Shown: one piece after another, positions 54,794 through 62,806 of the stretch
Numbering within the stretch: the first letter of the stretch is position 1
How the letters are laid out: the number at the start of each line of letters is the position of its first letter
Assembly: GCA_021771715.1 (NCBI GenBank)
Contig: JAETOO010000003.1
Location: forward strand, 183,848-247,847
From: Oscillospiraceae bacterium
GTDB taxonomy: Bacteria; Bacillota; Clostridia; Lachnospirales; Lachnospiraceae
DNA length: 64,000 nucleotides
Direction: 5' to 3'
Notes under the pieces: model-generated
Database searches by the model: none
Seen by the model: only the letters and a program-made list of their open reading frames with translations
What the model was told of the DNA's origin: nothing
Made by a program: the position numbers and the translations under genes

Positions 54794-55330
54794 ATGTCAA
54801 TCGGATTGCAGAGAGGCTGTGTGTCCTTAGAGCCGCACAGCGTAGAGTGGGAAACATCCGCTCAGGTAATGATTGAGACTTTGAAAAATATTCTAAAAGA
54901 GGTTCTTGTGGATGCACAGCATATCGGAAGTACTTCTATAAAAAGCATTCAGGCGAAACCGATTATCGATATTGCGGTCGGAGTGTCCAGCTTTGACAAG
55001 CTGACGGACTGCAATGATCGTTTGCAGGAGCATGGGATTGTTTACCGCGGCCAGGATCAACCGGATCAGCACCTGTATGTTTGCGGGGACTTTCAGCGGG
55101 ATATACGTACTCACCATATTCATGCGGTGCTATACGGAGCAAAAGCATGGACGGATTACCTGAACATGCGGGATTATTTGAACGCACATGAAGAGGAAGC
55201 AATGAAGTATTCGAGATTAAAAGAAGAACTTGCGAATCAGTATCCGAACGATAGAGAGGCATATACAAATGGCAAGCATGCTTTTATTGTGAACATACTC
55301 AGGAAAGCAAGGGAGGAGAATCCTTCATAA
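54794..55330 (+). CDS. GrpB/UPF0157 family protein
   Basis: 178 residues. The nucleotidyltransferase-like core is visible: AQHIGSTSIKSIQAKPIIDIAVGV, then THHIHAVLYGAKAW and YLNAHEEEAMKYSRLKEELA. Function of GrpB proteins is not settled; some are linked to CoA or nucleotide transfer. GGAGGTGA lies before the ATG. Codon use is more AT-rich than upstream genes, marking the start of a composition island (54.8-57 kb). Confidence 0.85.
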   Translation: MSIGLQRGCVSLEPHSVEWETSAQVMIETLKNILKEVLVDAQHIGSTSIKSIQAKPIIDIAVGVSSFDKLTDCNDRLQEHGIVYRGQDQPDQHLYVCGDFQRDIRTHHIHAVLYGAKAWTDYLNMRDYLNAHEEEAMKYSRLKEELANQYPNDREAYTNGKHAFIVNILRKAREENPS

Positions 55331-55492
55331 ACTCCAGTTGTACACCTGACCAGTTCGAGCGTGCACAGCAGGTCTAGGCTCGGAGAAGTTTTAGTGATTC
55401 GTTTGTCACGGCAATATCTTGATCCAGATTTGCAAAGATATAGTACAGCACATCAGTATTAGAAAACGAAAAATCAATATCTCATAGACTAT

Positions 55493-55522
55493 GGAACGCA
55501 ATCAAAAAGCGTTCCTTTTCTA
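55493..55522 (+). terminator. Intrinsic terminator
   Basis: GGAACGC pairs with GCGTTCC around AATCAAAAA, then TTTTCT. Confidence 0.75.
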
Positions 55523-55613
55523 TTCACCCGGCTCTTGCCCTGGCACATAAGAAGATTTTTTTCAAGCGGTACCTTACAGCTACGGAAAAGGAGGACTTGA
55601 AATTAAAAAATAT

Positions 55614-55642
55614 TTCATAAAAAGTAAGAAATATGTTATAAT
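55614..55642 (+). promoter_or_regulatory. Promoter of the XRE/membrane pair
   Basis: TTCATA (55614-55619), 17-bp spacer, extended -10 TGTTATAAT (TATAAT 55637-55642). Confidence 0.6.
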
Positions 55643-55677
55643 CAGCACTAGAATATTCCAGTAAAGGTGGTGAGCAA

Positions 55678-55902
55678 GTGGCTGTTAAAGATAAGTATAA
55701 GTTTGATAGTAAAATTCACGTATTCAGAGCAACGAAAAGAATGAGCCAGCAAGAACTTGCTGACCTTGTGGGGGTATCAAGACAAACAATTATTCAGCTT
55801 GAACGGAACCGATATAATCCGTCTATGCTTTTAGCATATAGTATCGCTCAAGTGTTTGGTGTTTCCATAGAAGAGTTGTTTGATTTCAGGGAGGAAAAAT
55901 AG
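55678..55902 (+). CDS. Small XRE-family repressor
   Basis: 74 residues, almost entirely one HTH: FRATKRMSQQELADLVGVSR, QTIIQLERNRYNPSMLLAYS, IAQVFGVSIEELF. Start is GTG with GGTGGTGA upstream. Such small regulators usually pair with a membrane protein in the next gene, as here (2-bp gap), and control their own operon. AT-rich composition suggests transfer. Confidence 0.85.
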   Translation: MAVKDKYKFDSKIHVFRATKRMSQQELADLVGVSRQTIIQLERNRYNPSMLLAYSIAQVFGVSIEELFDFREEK

Positions 55903-55904
55903 TT

Positions 55905-56237
55905 ATGTTGCCAGCTTTATACAACCTAATTCATAATACATATTTATTTACTATTCAGTCATATATTGGATTGATTGTTTCACTGATTTTAATTGTTATG
56001 ATCTTGCTTAAAAGAAACCGGGATGAAAGAGGCTGGAAGATTTTTGGTAAAGCCAGTGTAATATCGTTTGTTTACTTTTTTATAATAGTCAATATAATAG
56101 CAAATATAACGGGCACAATGTGGCAACAACAGTATGTGATAGATTACTTATTTTATGGCCATATTGTACAATTTATATATAATTCTTTCATAACTGTAGA
56201 AATCATTTCGGTTCTTATACTAAAAAAAATTGAGTAG
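55905..56237 (+). CDS. Small membrane protein paired with XRE repressor
   Basis: 110 residues with three hydrophobic helices (about 14-35, 50-72 and 84-106) and no other motif. It follows the XRE gene by two bases and is followed by a terminator, so the two form a closed operon. Function unknown; comparable pairs in Firmicutes include DUF2178-like membrane proteins. Confidence 0.6.
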   Translation: MLPALYNLIHNTYLFTIQSYIGLIVSLILIVMILLKRNRDERGWKIFGKASVISFVYFFIIVNIIANITGTMWQQQYVIDYLFYGHIVQFIYNSFITVEIISVLILKKIE

Positions 56238-56263
56238 ACAAGAGCGGGTAATAAGATATAGAG

Positions 56264-56290
56264 GATTCCAAATTAGAAGGAATCTTTTAT
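56264..56290 (+). terminator. Terminator of the XRE pair
   Basis: GATTCC (56264-56269) pairs with GGAATC (56279-56284), then TTTTATATT. Confidence 0.55.
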
Positions 56291-56314
56291 ATTGTTTTGG
56301 ATAGTAAGAAATAC

Positions 56315-56343
56315 TTTACATTTAGAAAGAAATGGTTTATGAT
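56315..56343 (+). promoter_or_regulatory. Promoter for the unknown gene at 56382
   Basis: TTTACA (56315-56320), 17-bp spacer, TATGAT (56338-56343). Confidence 0.6.
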
Positions 56344-56381
56344 GTAATTGCAGAATCAACCAAATAAAGGAGGATATAAAA

Positions 56382-56837
56382 ATGGCAACAGAAAAAAAGG
56401 TATATGATATTATAAGAGAAATAGGACTTGAACCAAATGAGGGTAACTGCATTATTGTTAAATATGCCCCACATAATTTAAGTTCTAAAATTCTTGATTT
56501 TTTTAATTCAGAGTTCTATGTGTTACAACTTTGTCAAAATGAAATAGTGCTGATTCCATTTAACTTAATGAAAATGAATATGACATTCAAGAAAGAAGAA
56601 ATCCTGCAAATTTTATATTCCAGTATTAAATCTGTTGAAATTACAGAAGATTTATTGAATTATGTAATTTCAATCACAACGGATACAGACACGATCCGGT
56701 TATCAACGCAACAAAAAGAGTTAAGCAACTTGCGAGCGTCAGGAAGTTTAAGTGCGAAAAAAGCAGGAACAGGACTGGAAAATTGGCACAAAGACAATTT
56801 GGACAGAACACTTGAAGAATTAAAGAAATTAAAATAA
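56382..56837 (+). CDS. Hypothetical protein, AT-rich
   Basis: 151 residues without recognised family. The strand-rich middle (FYVLQLCQNEIVLIPFNL, IKSVEITEDLLNYVISITTD) reads like a PH-type or YcxB-like barrel, and the last ~40 residues are a polar helix with LSAKKAGTGLENWHKDNLD. AAAGGAGG precedes the ATG and it has its own promoter. Strong AT bias against the rest of the window points to recent acquisition. Confidence 0.6.
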   Translation: MATEKKVYDIIREIGLEPNEGNCIIVKYAPHNLSSKILDFFNSEFYVLQLCQNEIVLIPFNLMKMNMTFKKEEILQILYSSIKSVEITEDLLNYVISITTDTDTIRLSTQQKELSNLRASGSLSAKKAGTGLENWHKDNLDRTLEELKKLK

Positions 56838-56856
56838 TCACACTTATGAATAATAG

Positions 56857-56961
56857 CCCAGTCTGCAACATTACATTGAGTATGAAGCATACGGGCGTGA
56901 CTTGGAAATCGAGGGCTATTTTATCGAAACCAGCTACGGTATGTGTGAGATTCAAAGATAA
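56857..56961 (+). pseudogene. Fragment resembling the C terminus of an antirestriction (ArdA-type) protein
   Basis: A 34-codon frame after a TAG: HYIEYEAYGRDLEIEGYF then a short tail and TAA. The YxxYEAYGRDL motif is typical of the C-terminal end of ArdA-like proteins from conjugative elements, as I recall them. No start and no upstream half are present, so it is a remnant. Confidence 0.45.
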
Positions 56962-57005
56962 GCTGTCAGATCGAAACCTGTTACGGGTTCTACTGACAGC
57001 TTTTT
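56960..57005 (+). terminator. Intrinsic terminator at the end of the AT-rich segment
   Basis: AAGCTGTCAG (56960-56969) pairs with CTGACAGCTT (56993-57002), inner AACC/GGGTT, followed by a T-run. Confidence 0.8.
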
Positions 57006-57111
57006 ACATGACACGGGCAGTCGGCAAGATGTTACCTTTACCCGGATAACGTGGTTCGGGCAGGTGGTGTGAGAGGACGGCGGCTGATCACCGCCTCCCA
57101 GGAGCTGTTTT

Positions 57112-60024
57112 TTACAGCTTCTGGATGCGCAGACTGTGCAGCTTCAACCCGGTGTGGGAGAAGAAGACCTTCAGGTAGTGTGTGGTGCCGCGCAGTTCCT
57201 TGTCACGGGAGAGTGTCATCGGCTCGGTGCTTCCTCCGTGGTAGGAGTAGGTGTGCAGGACCGTGCCGTCGATGTTCAGGGTGACGGCCATCTGAGCATG
57301 CTCAGAGAACTCCGTGGAGGCGGTCAGCGAGAAGCGGTAAGCACCCTCTGCCGCAAAGTGCAGCGACAGCAGAAAGAAGGTTCCGGCCTCGGTCGGGTAC
57401 TGGAGCAGGGAGATCTGTGTGTCGTCGCCGACCTCGACCTCCTCCATGCTTCCCTCGTCGAGACCTGCGAGCTCGCTCGGGCGGTTCCGGTGCTCAATCG
57501 GAGTGTAGGTGCCAAGCAGCGTCTCCATCGCGGGGGATGTGAGCAGGAAGCGGCAGATGTTCTCGGCACTGCGCACAAGCTCCGCGCGCGTCAGCGTCCC
57601 GTCAGCGAGGGAGGCGGCCAGGTTGTCCTGGCTGGCCGTGGCATCCGGGGTGACCATGAAGACGTCATTCTGTGCGCGGACCATCGCCGCGAGATTTGTT
57701 CGGTCAGCCGGATGGCCGTCGTCGTTCATCTTCGCCCACCAGTCGGTCATCACCATTCCGGTGTAGCCCCATTCGCCGCGCAGGATGGTGGTATTCAGAT
57801 CGTAATTGCCGGCGCTCCAGATGCCGTTGACCGGATTGTAGCTGGTCATGACGGAGCGGACATGGCCGGAGCGGATGCAGATCTCGAACGGCTTCAGATA
57901 GATCTCGCGCAGCGCGCGCTCGGAGACGACGCTGTCCACGTCGTGGCGGCAGGTCTCCTGGTTGTTTCCGCAGAAATGTTTCAGGGTGCCTGTGACGCCA
58001 GAGGCATCCATGCCAGCGGCCTGTGCCTCCGCCATCTTTCCGGTGAGGTAGGGATCTTCGGAGTGGTACTCAAAATTCCTGCCGTTCAGCGGATTGCGGT
58101 GGATGTTGATGCCGGGGCCGAGCAGCGTGTCGATGTGGTTGCTGCGCAGCTCCAGACCCTCCAGCTCAAACAGCTGTGTGACGAGCGGGAGGTTGAAGGA
58201 GCAGGCGAGCAGTGTGCCGTTCGGGAGGCTGAAGGCCGTCGCGCCGCAGTCCATGCGGATGCCGGAGGGGCCGTCAGAGCAGCAGCCTGCCGGGATGCCG
58301 AAGTGCTGCAGCGACTCGGTGATGCCGCCAAAGGCAGCGGCGGTGCCCGGTGTGACCTTCGGGCTGCACATGCCCTCTCCGTGGACGATGTGGATCAGGT
58401 CAGCGTCCGAGAGCTGGGCGAGAAATTCCGGGAACCCGACTTTGCCGTCGCGCACATCTGCGAGCTTCCAGCCGCGGTCGCCGGTGTACGGCAGGCAGTC
58501 CGGCAGCCTTGCGGCACGGCGGTCGTCCGGACGAACGGTCCGCAGCGGGGCCGGCTCGTAGGAAGGCTGCAGGACGGAAGGTTCAGCTGATGCAGTCTGC
58601 GGAGCGGAAGTCTCCGCTTGTGCGGTCTGCAAAGAGGGAGCCTCGGCTGATGCGGCCTGCGGGGCAGAAGTTTCAGCAGGTGCGGCCGACAGAGCGGAAG
58701 TTTCCTCCTGTCCGGTTTGCGCACGGGAAGCTCCTGCGGTTGCAAATTGTGAGTGCAGCCGCGAGAAGGTCTTGACCGGCGCCATTGCCTCCTGGCACGC
58801 TCTGGTGACGAAGGTCTCCGCTACCGTGAAGCTGCCGGCGAGGGCGGCGCTGCGCACATCCGCGCCGACGTAGAGGTGGTACTGACCGGCCTCGAGGACG
58901 TAGCAGGATTTGTGACCGGTCACGCCGCTGTCATCGTAGGACGCGAGCGCGGACGTCTCGACGGTCATGGTGAGTGTCTGCGCCTCGCCCGGCTGCAGGC
59001 AGTCCGTTTTCGCGAAAGCACAGAGGACGCTGGCCGGCTTTCCGAGGAGTCCCTGCGGAGCCTCGACGTAGACCTGCACGACCTCCTTGCCCGGACGGGT
59101 GCCGGTGTTTGTGATTGTGGCATCTATGGTCAGGCATTTTTCAGAGTGCTCAGAGGTTTCCTTCACGGCGAGTCCGCCGATCGCAAAGCTGGTGTAGGAG
59201 AGTCCGAAGCCGAACGGATAGAGCACGCGGTCCTTTGCGAAGGTCTCAAAATACCGGTAGCCGACATAGATGTCCTCCGTGTAGAGGTTCTCCGTGTGGG
59301 AGCCGAAATTGGCGCTCGACGGGTAATCGGTGAAGTCGAGGGCGATCGTGTCGGAGAGCTTGCCGGAGGGGGAGACGGTGCCGCAGATGACATCGGCTGC
59401 GCCCATGCCGCCCTCCATGCCGCCCTGCCAGACGTAGAGGACGGCAGAGGGCTTGTACTCGCAAACCCACTTCATGTCGATGATGTTTCCGACATTCAGG
59501 AGAACCGCGGTGCGGGAGAAGGCGGAGCAGACCTTTGCGAGCATCGCGCGCTCGCCGTCGGTCAGGTAGTAGCTGCCCTCTGTCGCACTGTTGTCGCGGT
59601 CCTCGCCCGCGGTGCGGCCCAGCACGACCAGCGCGAGATCGGCGTGGCGTGCCGCGTCCTCCACGACGGAATCCTCAAGCGGCATCTCCTGCTGGCACCA
59701 CGGCTCGGTGCCCCAGCCGGTGCCGCGGTCGAAGGGGTGCTCCTTCGTCCAATCGCGGTATGTAGCGAGCAGCGGCTCGTAGATCCGGATTTCCGGGTGG
59801 GCCTGCAGCCCGTCGAGGATGGAGCGGACGTACGGGACGTTGACCATGCCGCCCGAGCCGGTACCGCTCTTGTAGTAGTCGAGTTGGATGCGGCCGAACA
59901 CGGCGACGGTCTCTCCGGCGCACGCCGGAAGGGCCTCGTTCTCGTTGCGCAGCAGGACACAGCCCTCCGCGGCGGCCTGCCGTGCGATTTCGGAATAGGT
60001 ATTCCAGTCAAGTGTTGTCTGCAT
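57112..60024 (-). CDS. GH3 glycosidase with swapped domain order
   Basis: 970 residues. The C-terminal-type alpha/beta domain comes first (GCVLLRNENEALPACAGETVAVFG, LALVVLGRTAGEDRDNS, YPFGFGLSYTSF), then a fibronectin III-like domain (~290-400), a Ser/Ala/Pro/Gln linker with 10-residue repeats (~440-480), and only then the TIM barrel with nucleophile Asp761 in VMTDWW and LKHFCGNNQE. This permuted order is known for a subset of Clostridial GH3. A last strand-rich domain ends the protein. No signal peptide. Beta-glucosidase or a related activity is likely. AAGGAGGTATC precedes the ATG. Confidence 0.88.
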   Translation of the reverse strand: MQTTLDWNTYSEIARQAAAEGCVLLRNENEALPACAGETVAVFGRIQLDYYKSGTGSGGMVNVPYVRSILDGLQAHPEIRIYEPLLATYRDWTKEHPFDRGTGWGTEPWCQQEMPLEDSVVEDAARHADLALVVLGRTAGEDRDNSATEGSYYLTDGERAMLAKVCSAFSRTAVLLNVGNIIDMKWVCEYKPSAVLYVWQGGMEGGMGAADVICGTVSPSGKLSDTIALDFTDYPSSANFGSHTENLYTEDIYVGYRYFETFAKDRVLYPFGFGLSYTSFAIGGLAVKETSEHSEKCLTIDATITNTGTRPGKEVVQVYVEAPQGLLGKPASVLCAFAKTDCLQPGEAQTLTMTVETSALASYDDSGVTGHKSCYVLEAGQYHLYVGADVRSAALAGSFTVAETFVTRACQEAMAPVKTFSRLHSQFATAGASRAQTGQEETSALSAAPAETSAPQAASAEAPSLQTAQAETSAPQTASAEPSVLQPSYEPAPLRTVRPDDRRAARLPDCLPYTGDRGWKLADVRDGKVGFPEFLAQLSDADLIHIVHGEGMCSPKVTPGTAAAFGGITESLQHFGIPAGCCSDGPSGIRMDCGATAFSLPNGTLLACSFNLPLVTQLFELEGLELRSNHIDTLLGPGINIHRNPLNGRNFEYHSEDPYLTGKMAEAQAAGMDASGVTGTLKHFCGNNQETCRHDVDSVVSERALREIYLKPFEICIRSGHVRSVMTSYNPVNGIWSAGNYDLNTTILRGEWGYTGMVMTDWWAKMNDDGHPADRTNLAAMVRAQNDVFMVTPDATASQDNLAASLADGTLTRAELVRSAENICRFLLTSPAMETLLGTYTPIEHRNRPSELAGLDEGSMEEVEVGDDTQISLLQYPTEAGTFFLLSLHFAAEGAYRFSLTASTEFSEHAQMAVTLNIDGTVLHTYSYHGGSTEPMTLSRDKELRGTTHYLKVFFSHTGLKLHSLRIQKL
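58586..58705 (-). repeat. 30-bp in-frame tandem repeat in the GH3 linker
   Basis: Four copies starting at 58586, 58616, 58646 and 58676, each encoding about ten residues of type ETSAPQAASA. They lengthen the linker between the Fn3 domain and the barrel. Confidence 0.85.
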
Positions 60025-60153
60025 AAGATGATACCTCCTTAAAGATAGTGCAGTGTTTTTCGTATTATGATTGATCGTTTCAGGTTATGGTTGATGGCCC
60101 TGCCGGCCGCGAACAGCAGCGAGACTTCGCGGTGTGTGCGCAGGCAGGGAAAG

Positions 60154-61407
60154 CTACAACTCCTCAAACGGAATCCCGGAGACTGCAGCTTCCCGGAGCG
60201 CCTGGGAATCTGATTCAGCCAGCGCATCCGGGTCGTCTGATTCGGCCAGCACATCTAAATCGTCCTCCTCCGGCGATACCGCGGAGCGGATCGGAATGCC
60301 GTTCACCTCGACGGAGTCGTCCGCGGGGATCACAAAGCAGAGACGCCCGTCAAGGACCCTCGTCTCGATCAGATCTGCGCGGTCCGGCTTGACCTGGATG
60401 ACGATGTCCGGCGTGCGGATCTCGAATTTGCGCGTGCTCACGACGTTGGAGACGAGGATCGGCGTGCGGGACTCGCCTCCGGTGGCCTGCTCAAATTCCT
60501 CGTCAAAGTGCTCAAGCACCTCATCGGCGGCCCCGTTGTCGTAGAGCAGCCGCTTGACGTCGTCCTTCTCGAGCACGATCGGCTCAGGATCGTCCTTGCG
60601 CTCCTCGAGCAGGGTGTTCAGCGTCTCGTGGATGGATTTGACGGTCTCGTAGGTGCAGTCGGCGAGCAGCGTGTCCGCGACAAGGGTGTTGAACGTCTCC
60701 TTCTGCGACGAGGCGGTCAGCGGGAGCTCACAGCCTAAAAGCAGCCGGGCAAAGTCCGGATTTAATTCGTCCGGGTTCTTTGAGTAGTAGAGAATCCCGT
60801 GGATGTCGGTATTGCGGTCGGTGAATGCGGGAAACAGAAATCCGGTTACGGGCATCTCGACGAACCAGTCGCGGATGCGCTCGCTGATCGTGTTCGTCTC
60901 CTCGTTGTAGGAGAGCCCGGGCTTCGTCAGCTTGACCGGGCAGATGGAGCAGAGCACGAACTCGTAGACGTCCTCAGAGGCGTCGAACTGCTCGAGATTG
61001 TCGCTCCCCTTCTTTGGGATGTCATAGGCGCCGTGCACCAGGATGATGAAGTAATTCTCCGGGTACATGAAGGTCTCGATGACCTTGTCGTAAAATTCCT
61101 CGAGCAGCGCGTCGTCCTTGAGCTGACTCTGCTTGAGTCGGAGCAGAAATTCCTGCGTGCCGCCGCCTGCTTCCTGCGCGAGCGGGAACTCCATGTCGAG
61201 CAGATTCTTTCCGGCCGTGCCGGAGAGCGTTTTTTTCAAAATATCAAAATATTTGAACATTTCTTCGTCGGAGAGGGAGAGAAAAGCCTCCTTCATCTCC
61301 AGTTTCTTCTGCTTCTCCCCGTCGACGTAGCAGCCGCAGATCCGCGTGAGTGGACAGCGGTCCGGGGTGAAGAGTCGCTTGATCTCAGCGATTTCCTTCT
61401 TATTCAT
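60154..61407 (-). CDS. DUF4317 domain protein
   Basis: 417 residues. MNKKEIAEIKRLFTPDRCPL, RICGCYVDGEK and YFIILVHGAYDIP are the DUF4317 signature segments; FVLCSICPVKLTKPGL and LLGCELPLTASSQKETFN follow. The C terminus has a small acidic duplication (LAESDDPDALAESD). The family is common in Lachnospiraceae and Ruminococcaceae and has no known function. It lies downstream of TraX by 49 bp and upstream of GH3 by about 130 bp on the same strand. Confidence 0.85.
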   Translation of the reverse strand: MNKKEIAEIKRLFTPDRCPLTRICGCYVDGEKQKKLEMKEAFLSLSDEEMFKYFDILKKTLSGTAGKNLLDMEFPLAQEAGGGTQEFLLRLKQSQLKDDALLEEFYDKVIETFMYPENYFIILVHGAYDIPKKGSDNLEQFDASEDVYEFVLCSICPVKLTKPGLSYNEETNTISERIRDWFVEMPVTGFLFPAFTDRNTDIHGILYYSKNPDELNPDFARLLLGCELPLTASSQKETFNTLVADTLLADCTYETVKSIHETLNTLLEERKDDPEPIVLEKDDVKRLLYDNGAADEVLEHFDEEFEQATGGESRTPILVSNVVSTRKFEIRTPDIVIQVKPDRADLIETRVLDGRLCFVIPADDSVEVNGIPIRSAVSPEEDDLDVLAESDDPDALAESDSQALREAAVSGIPFEEL

Positions 61408-61456
61408 AAGAAGAGCCTCCTGTCTGTATGTTCTGCAGCGCAGGGCTGCGAATCGC

Positions 61457-62410
61457 TCATCCGAGCACGGCCGGTACTGCGTACTCTGCGAGCACGTGCA
61501 GGACGAGCAGATGTACTGGATAGAACCAGTAAAAGAAGTATTTCATTTTCAGGCCGCGCGTCCCGTTGTAGAGCAGCACCGGGATGAACGCGATGGGTGC
61601 CGGAAGCTCCCACGCGACGGCTGCCGCCCCACCGGCGCACTGATAGAGGCGGTTGGAGTGGGTCAGGTACAGCGCAGCGATCAGGAAGACACCCTTGAAA
61701 TTGTAGTCCGTGTCGAGCCAGAGCGCCAGGTACATCCCCGCCGCGAGAATCGGGAGCCAGAGCCAGTGACGCAGCCGAGGCAGTACGGATCGGGCAGATT
61801 GGCGTCCGGTGCTTGGATCACGGGAAGCAGAACGGGTGTAAGCAGGTTCGCCGGAAGCAGGTCTGCCGGAAGCAGGTCCTCCGGAAGCCGGACGACCGGT
61901 GGCCGGGTCATAGGACGGCGGTGGATTGACGGCAGAGCGTCCGGAAGTCGTCGCGCCGCCGCGCCGTACGTCAGGATCTGGCGCCGGAGCCCAGGGGTAC
62001 TGTGCGACATAGCGCAGGCCGATGAGCACGAGCAGGCCGATGAGCAGCGTAAAGTAGACGTTCTGCTTGGCCGGGTAGTACCAGCTTCCCTTGAGCGCCA
62101 GGTCAAACGGCAGCTCTGAGATCAGGGCGAAGAGCAGGAGCCGTTCGGCGTATTTTCGGACATTGCGCGTGTGCAGAAAGCCCTCGACGAGCAGAAAGCA
62201 GAAGATCGGAAACGCGATCCTGCCGATATCCCGGGAAGCGGCGTAAATATGGGACCAGAGCGTGTAACGCTCCGGCACGGACGAGACGGCAGGGTGCCGC
62301 CAGATGGCCCGGATCACGGTGGCTCCGGCGTGGTCGGTCAGCATGGTGACGACAGCGATCAGCTTGAGTGTGCTGCCGGAGATCCCGGAAATGGGTGTAT
62401 GGTTTGTCAT
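61457..62410 (-). CDS. TraX-family membrane protein
   Basis: 317 residues, about eight membrane helices. GSTLKLIAVVTMLTDHAGA, IGRIAFPIFCFLLVEGFLHT and RNVRKYAERLLLFALISELPFDLA are the TraX/acyltransferase-like hallmarks; FFYWFYPVHLLVLHVL closes the fold. Family members are linked to acetylation of pilin or cell-surface molecules. Midway a ~55-residue Pro/Ser/Gly/Arg insertion made of 5-residue repeats breaks the fold between helices. ATG at 62410 follows GGAGGC; the upstream frame has no site. Confidence 0.82.
   Translation of the reverse strand: MTNHTPISGISGSTLKLIAVVTMLTDHAGATVIRAIWRHPAVSSVPERYTLWSHIYAASRDIGRIAFPIFCFLLVEGFLHTRNVRKYAERLLLFALISELPFDLALKGSWYYPAKQNVYFTLLIGLLVLIGLRYVAQYPWAPAPDPDVRRGGATTSGRSAVNPPPSYDPATGRPASGGPASGRPASGEPAYTRSASRDPSTGRQSARSVLPRLRHWLWLPILAAGMYLALWLDTDYNFKGVFLIAALYLTHSNRLYQCAGGAAAVAWELPAPIAFIPVLLYNGTRGLKMKYFFYWFYPVHLLVLHVLAEYAVPAVLG
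61838..61897 (-). repeat. 15-bp in-frame tandem repeat in traX-like gene
   Basis: Four copies (61838, 61853, 61868, 61883) of GGAAGCAGGTCYGCC type, encoding GRPAS/GGPAS/GEPAY pentapeptides between membrane helices. Confidence 0.8.
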
Positions 62411-62505
62411 AAAAAGCCTCCGAACATCCGCCCCGCCGGTTTGGGCGAGGCACAGGTCAAAACAAAATCGACATCTGGGAATCAAAGCCCAAAGCTTCTA
62501 TGTCA

Positions 62506-62534
62506 GGATAATCATTTTCAAAACCTTTGTCAAG
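62506..62534 (-). promoter_or_regulatory. Promoter for the TraX/DUF4317 genes
   Basis: Minus strand TTGACA (62534-62529), 17-bp spacer, TATCCT (62511-62506). Confidence 0.65.
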
Positions 62535-62577
62535 AAGAGATAGTGAGTCGCGGTTTGGCTAGGATTTTATTTTTTTG

Positions 62578-62606
62578 TTGACATTTTTCGAGCCTTATTA
62601 TATGAT
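62578..62606 (+). promoter_or_regulatory. Promoter of the phosphoribosyltransferase-like gene
   Basis: TTGACA (62578-62583), 17-bp spacer, TATGAT (62601-62606); divergent from the TraX promoter. Confidence 0.75.
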
Positions 62607-62612
62607 TTTCAG

Positions 62613-62806
62613 AGTATGTGTCTGGAGGTTGAAGCTATGGCATCGGGTGGGACGATTGACAGGACTTGGAGCGCGCTTTACAGTCAGTGGCTGAAGTGCC
62701 CCCTTCAGACAGGGTATCTGACAAAAAAACAGGTTGAAGCAGAACAGCCAGCTTTTCCGCGAGGAGGGCTGGCCGTTTCCATGTCTGCCAAAAGGGAGGG
62801 TGTTTT
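62613..62806 (+). promoter_or_regulatory. Structured leader of the phosphoribosyltransferase-like gene
   Basis: About 190 nt. Nested stems: GTCAG (62683-62687) with CTGAC (62718-62722), enclosing CTGAAG (62691-62696) with CTTCAG (62703-62708), followed by seven A; then CCAGC/GCTGG (about 62750-62773) close to the ribosome site. No match to a known riboswitch class could be made by eye. A frame from 62616 runs through the leader but shows no ribosome site. Confidence 0.4.

Larger units (their letters stand above)
55331..55677. other. Gap between GrpB and XRE genes
   Basis: 347 bp: the first 160 hold nothing recognised, then a terminator (55493-55522) and the XRE promoter. A terminator well separated from any gene end leaves room for an unrecognised small RNA. 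Confidence 0.4.

Noticed and set aside
62613..62806. PRPP (ykkC-type) riboswitch
   Set aside because: A GGGACGA word is present but the rest of the conserved ykkC core is not.
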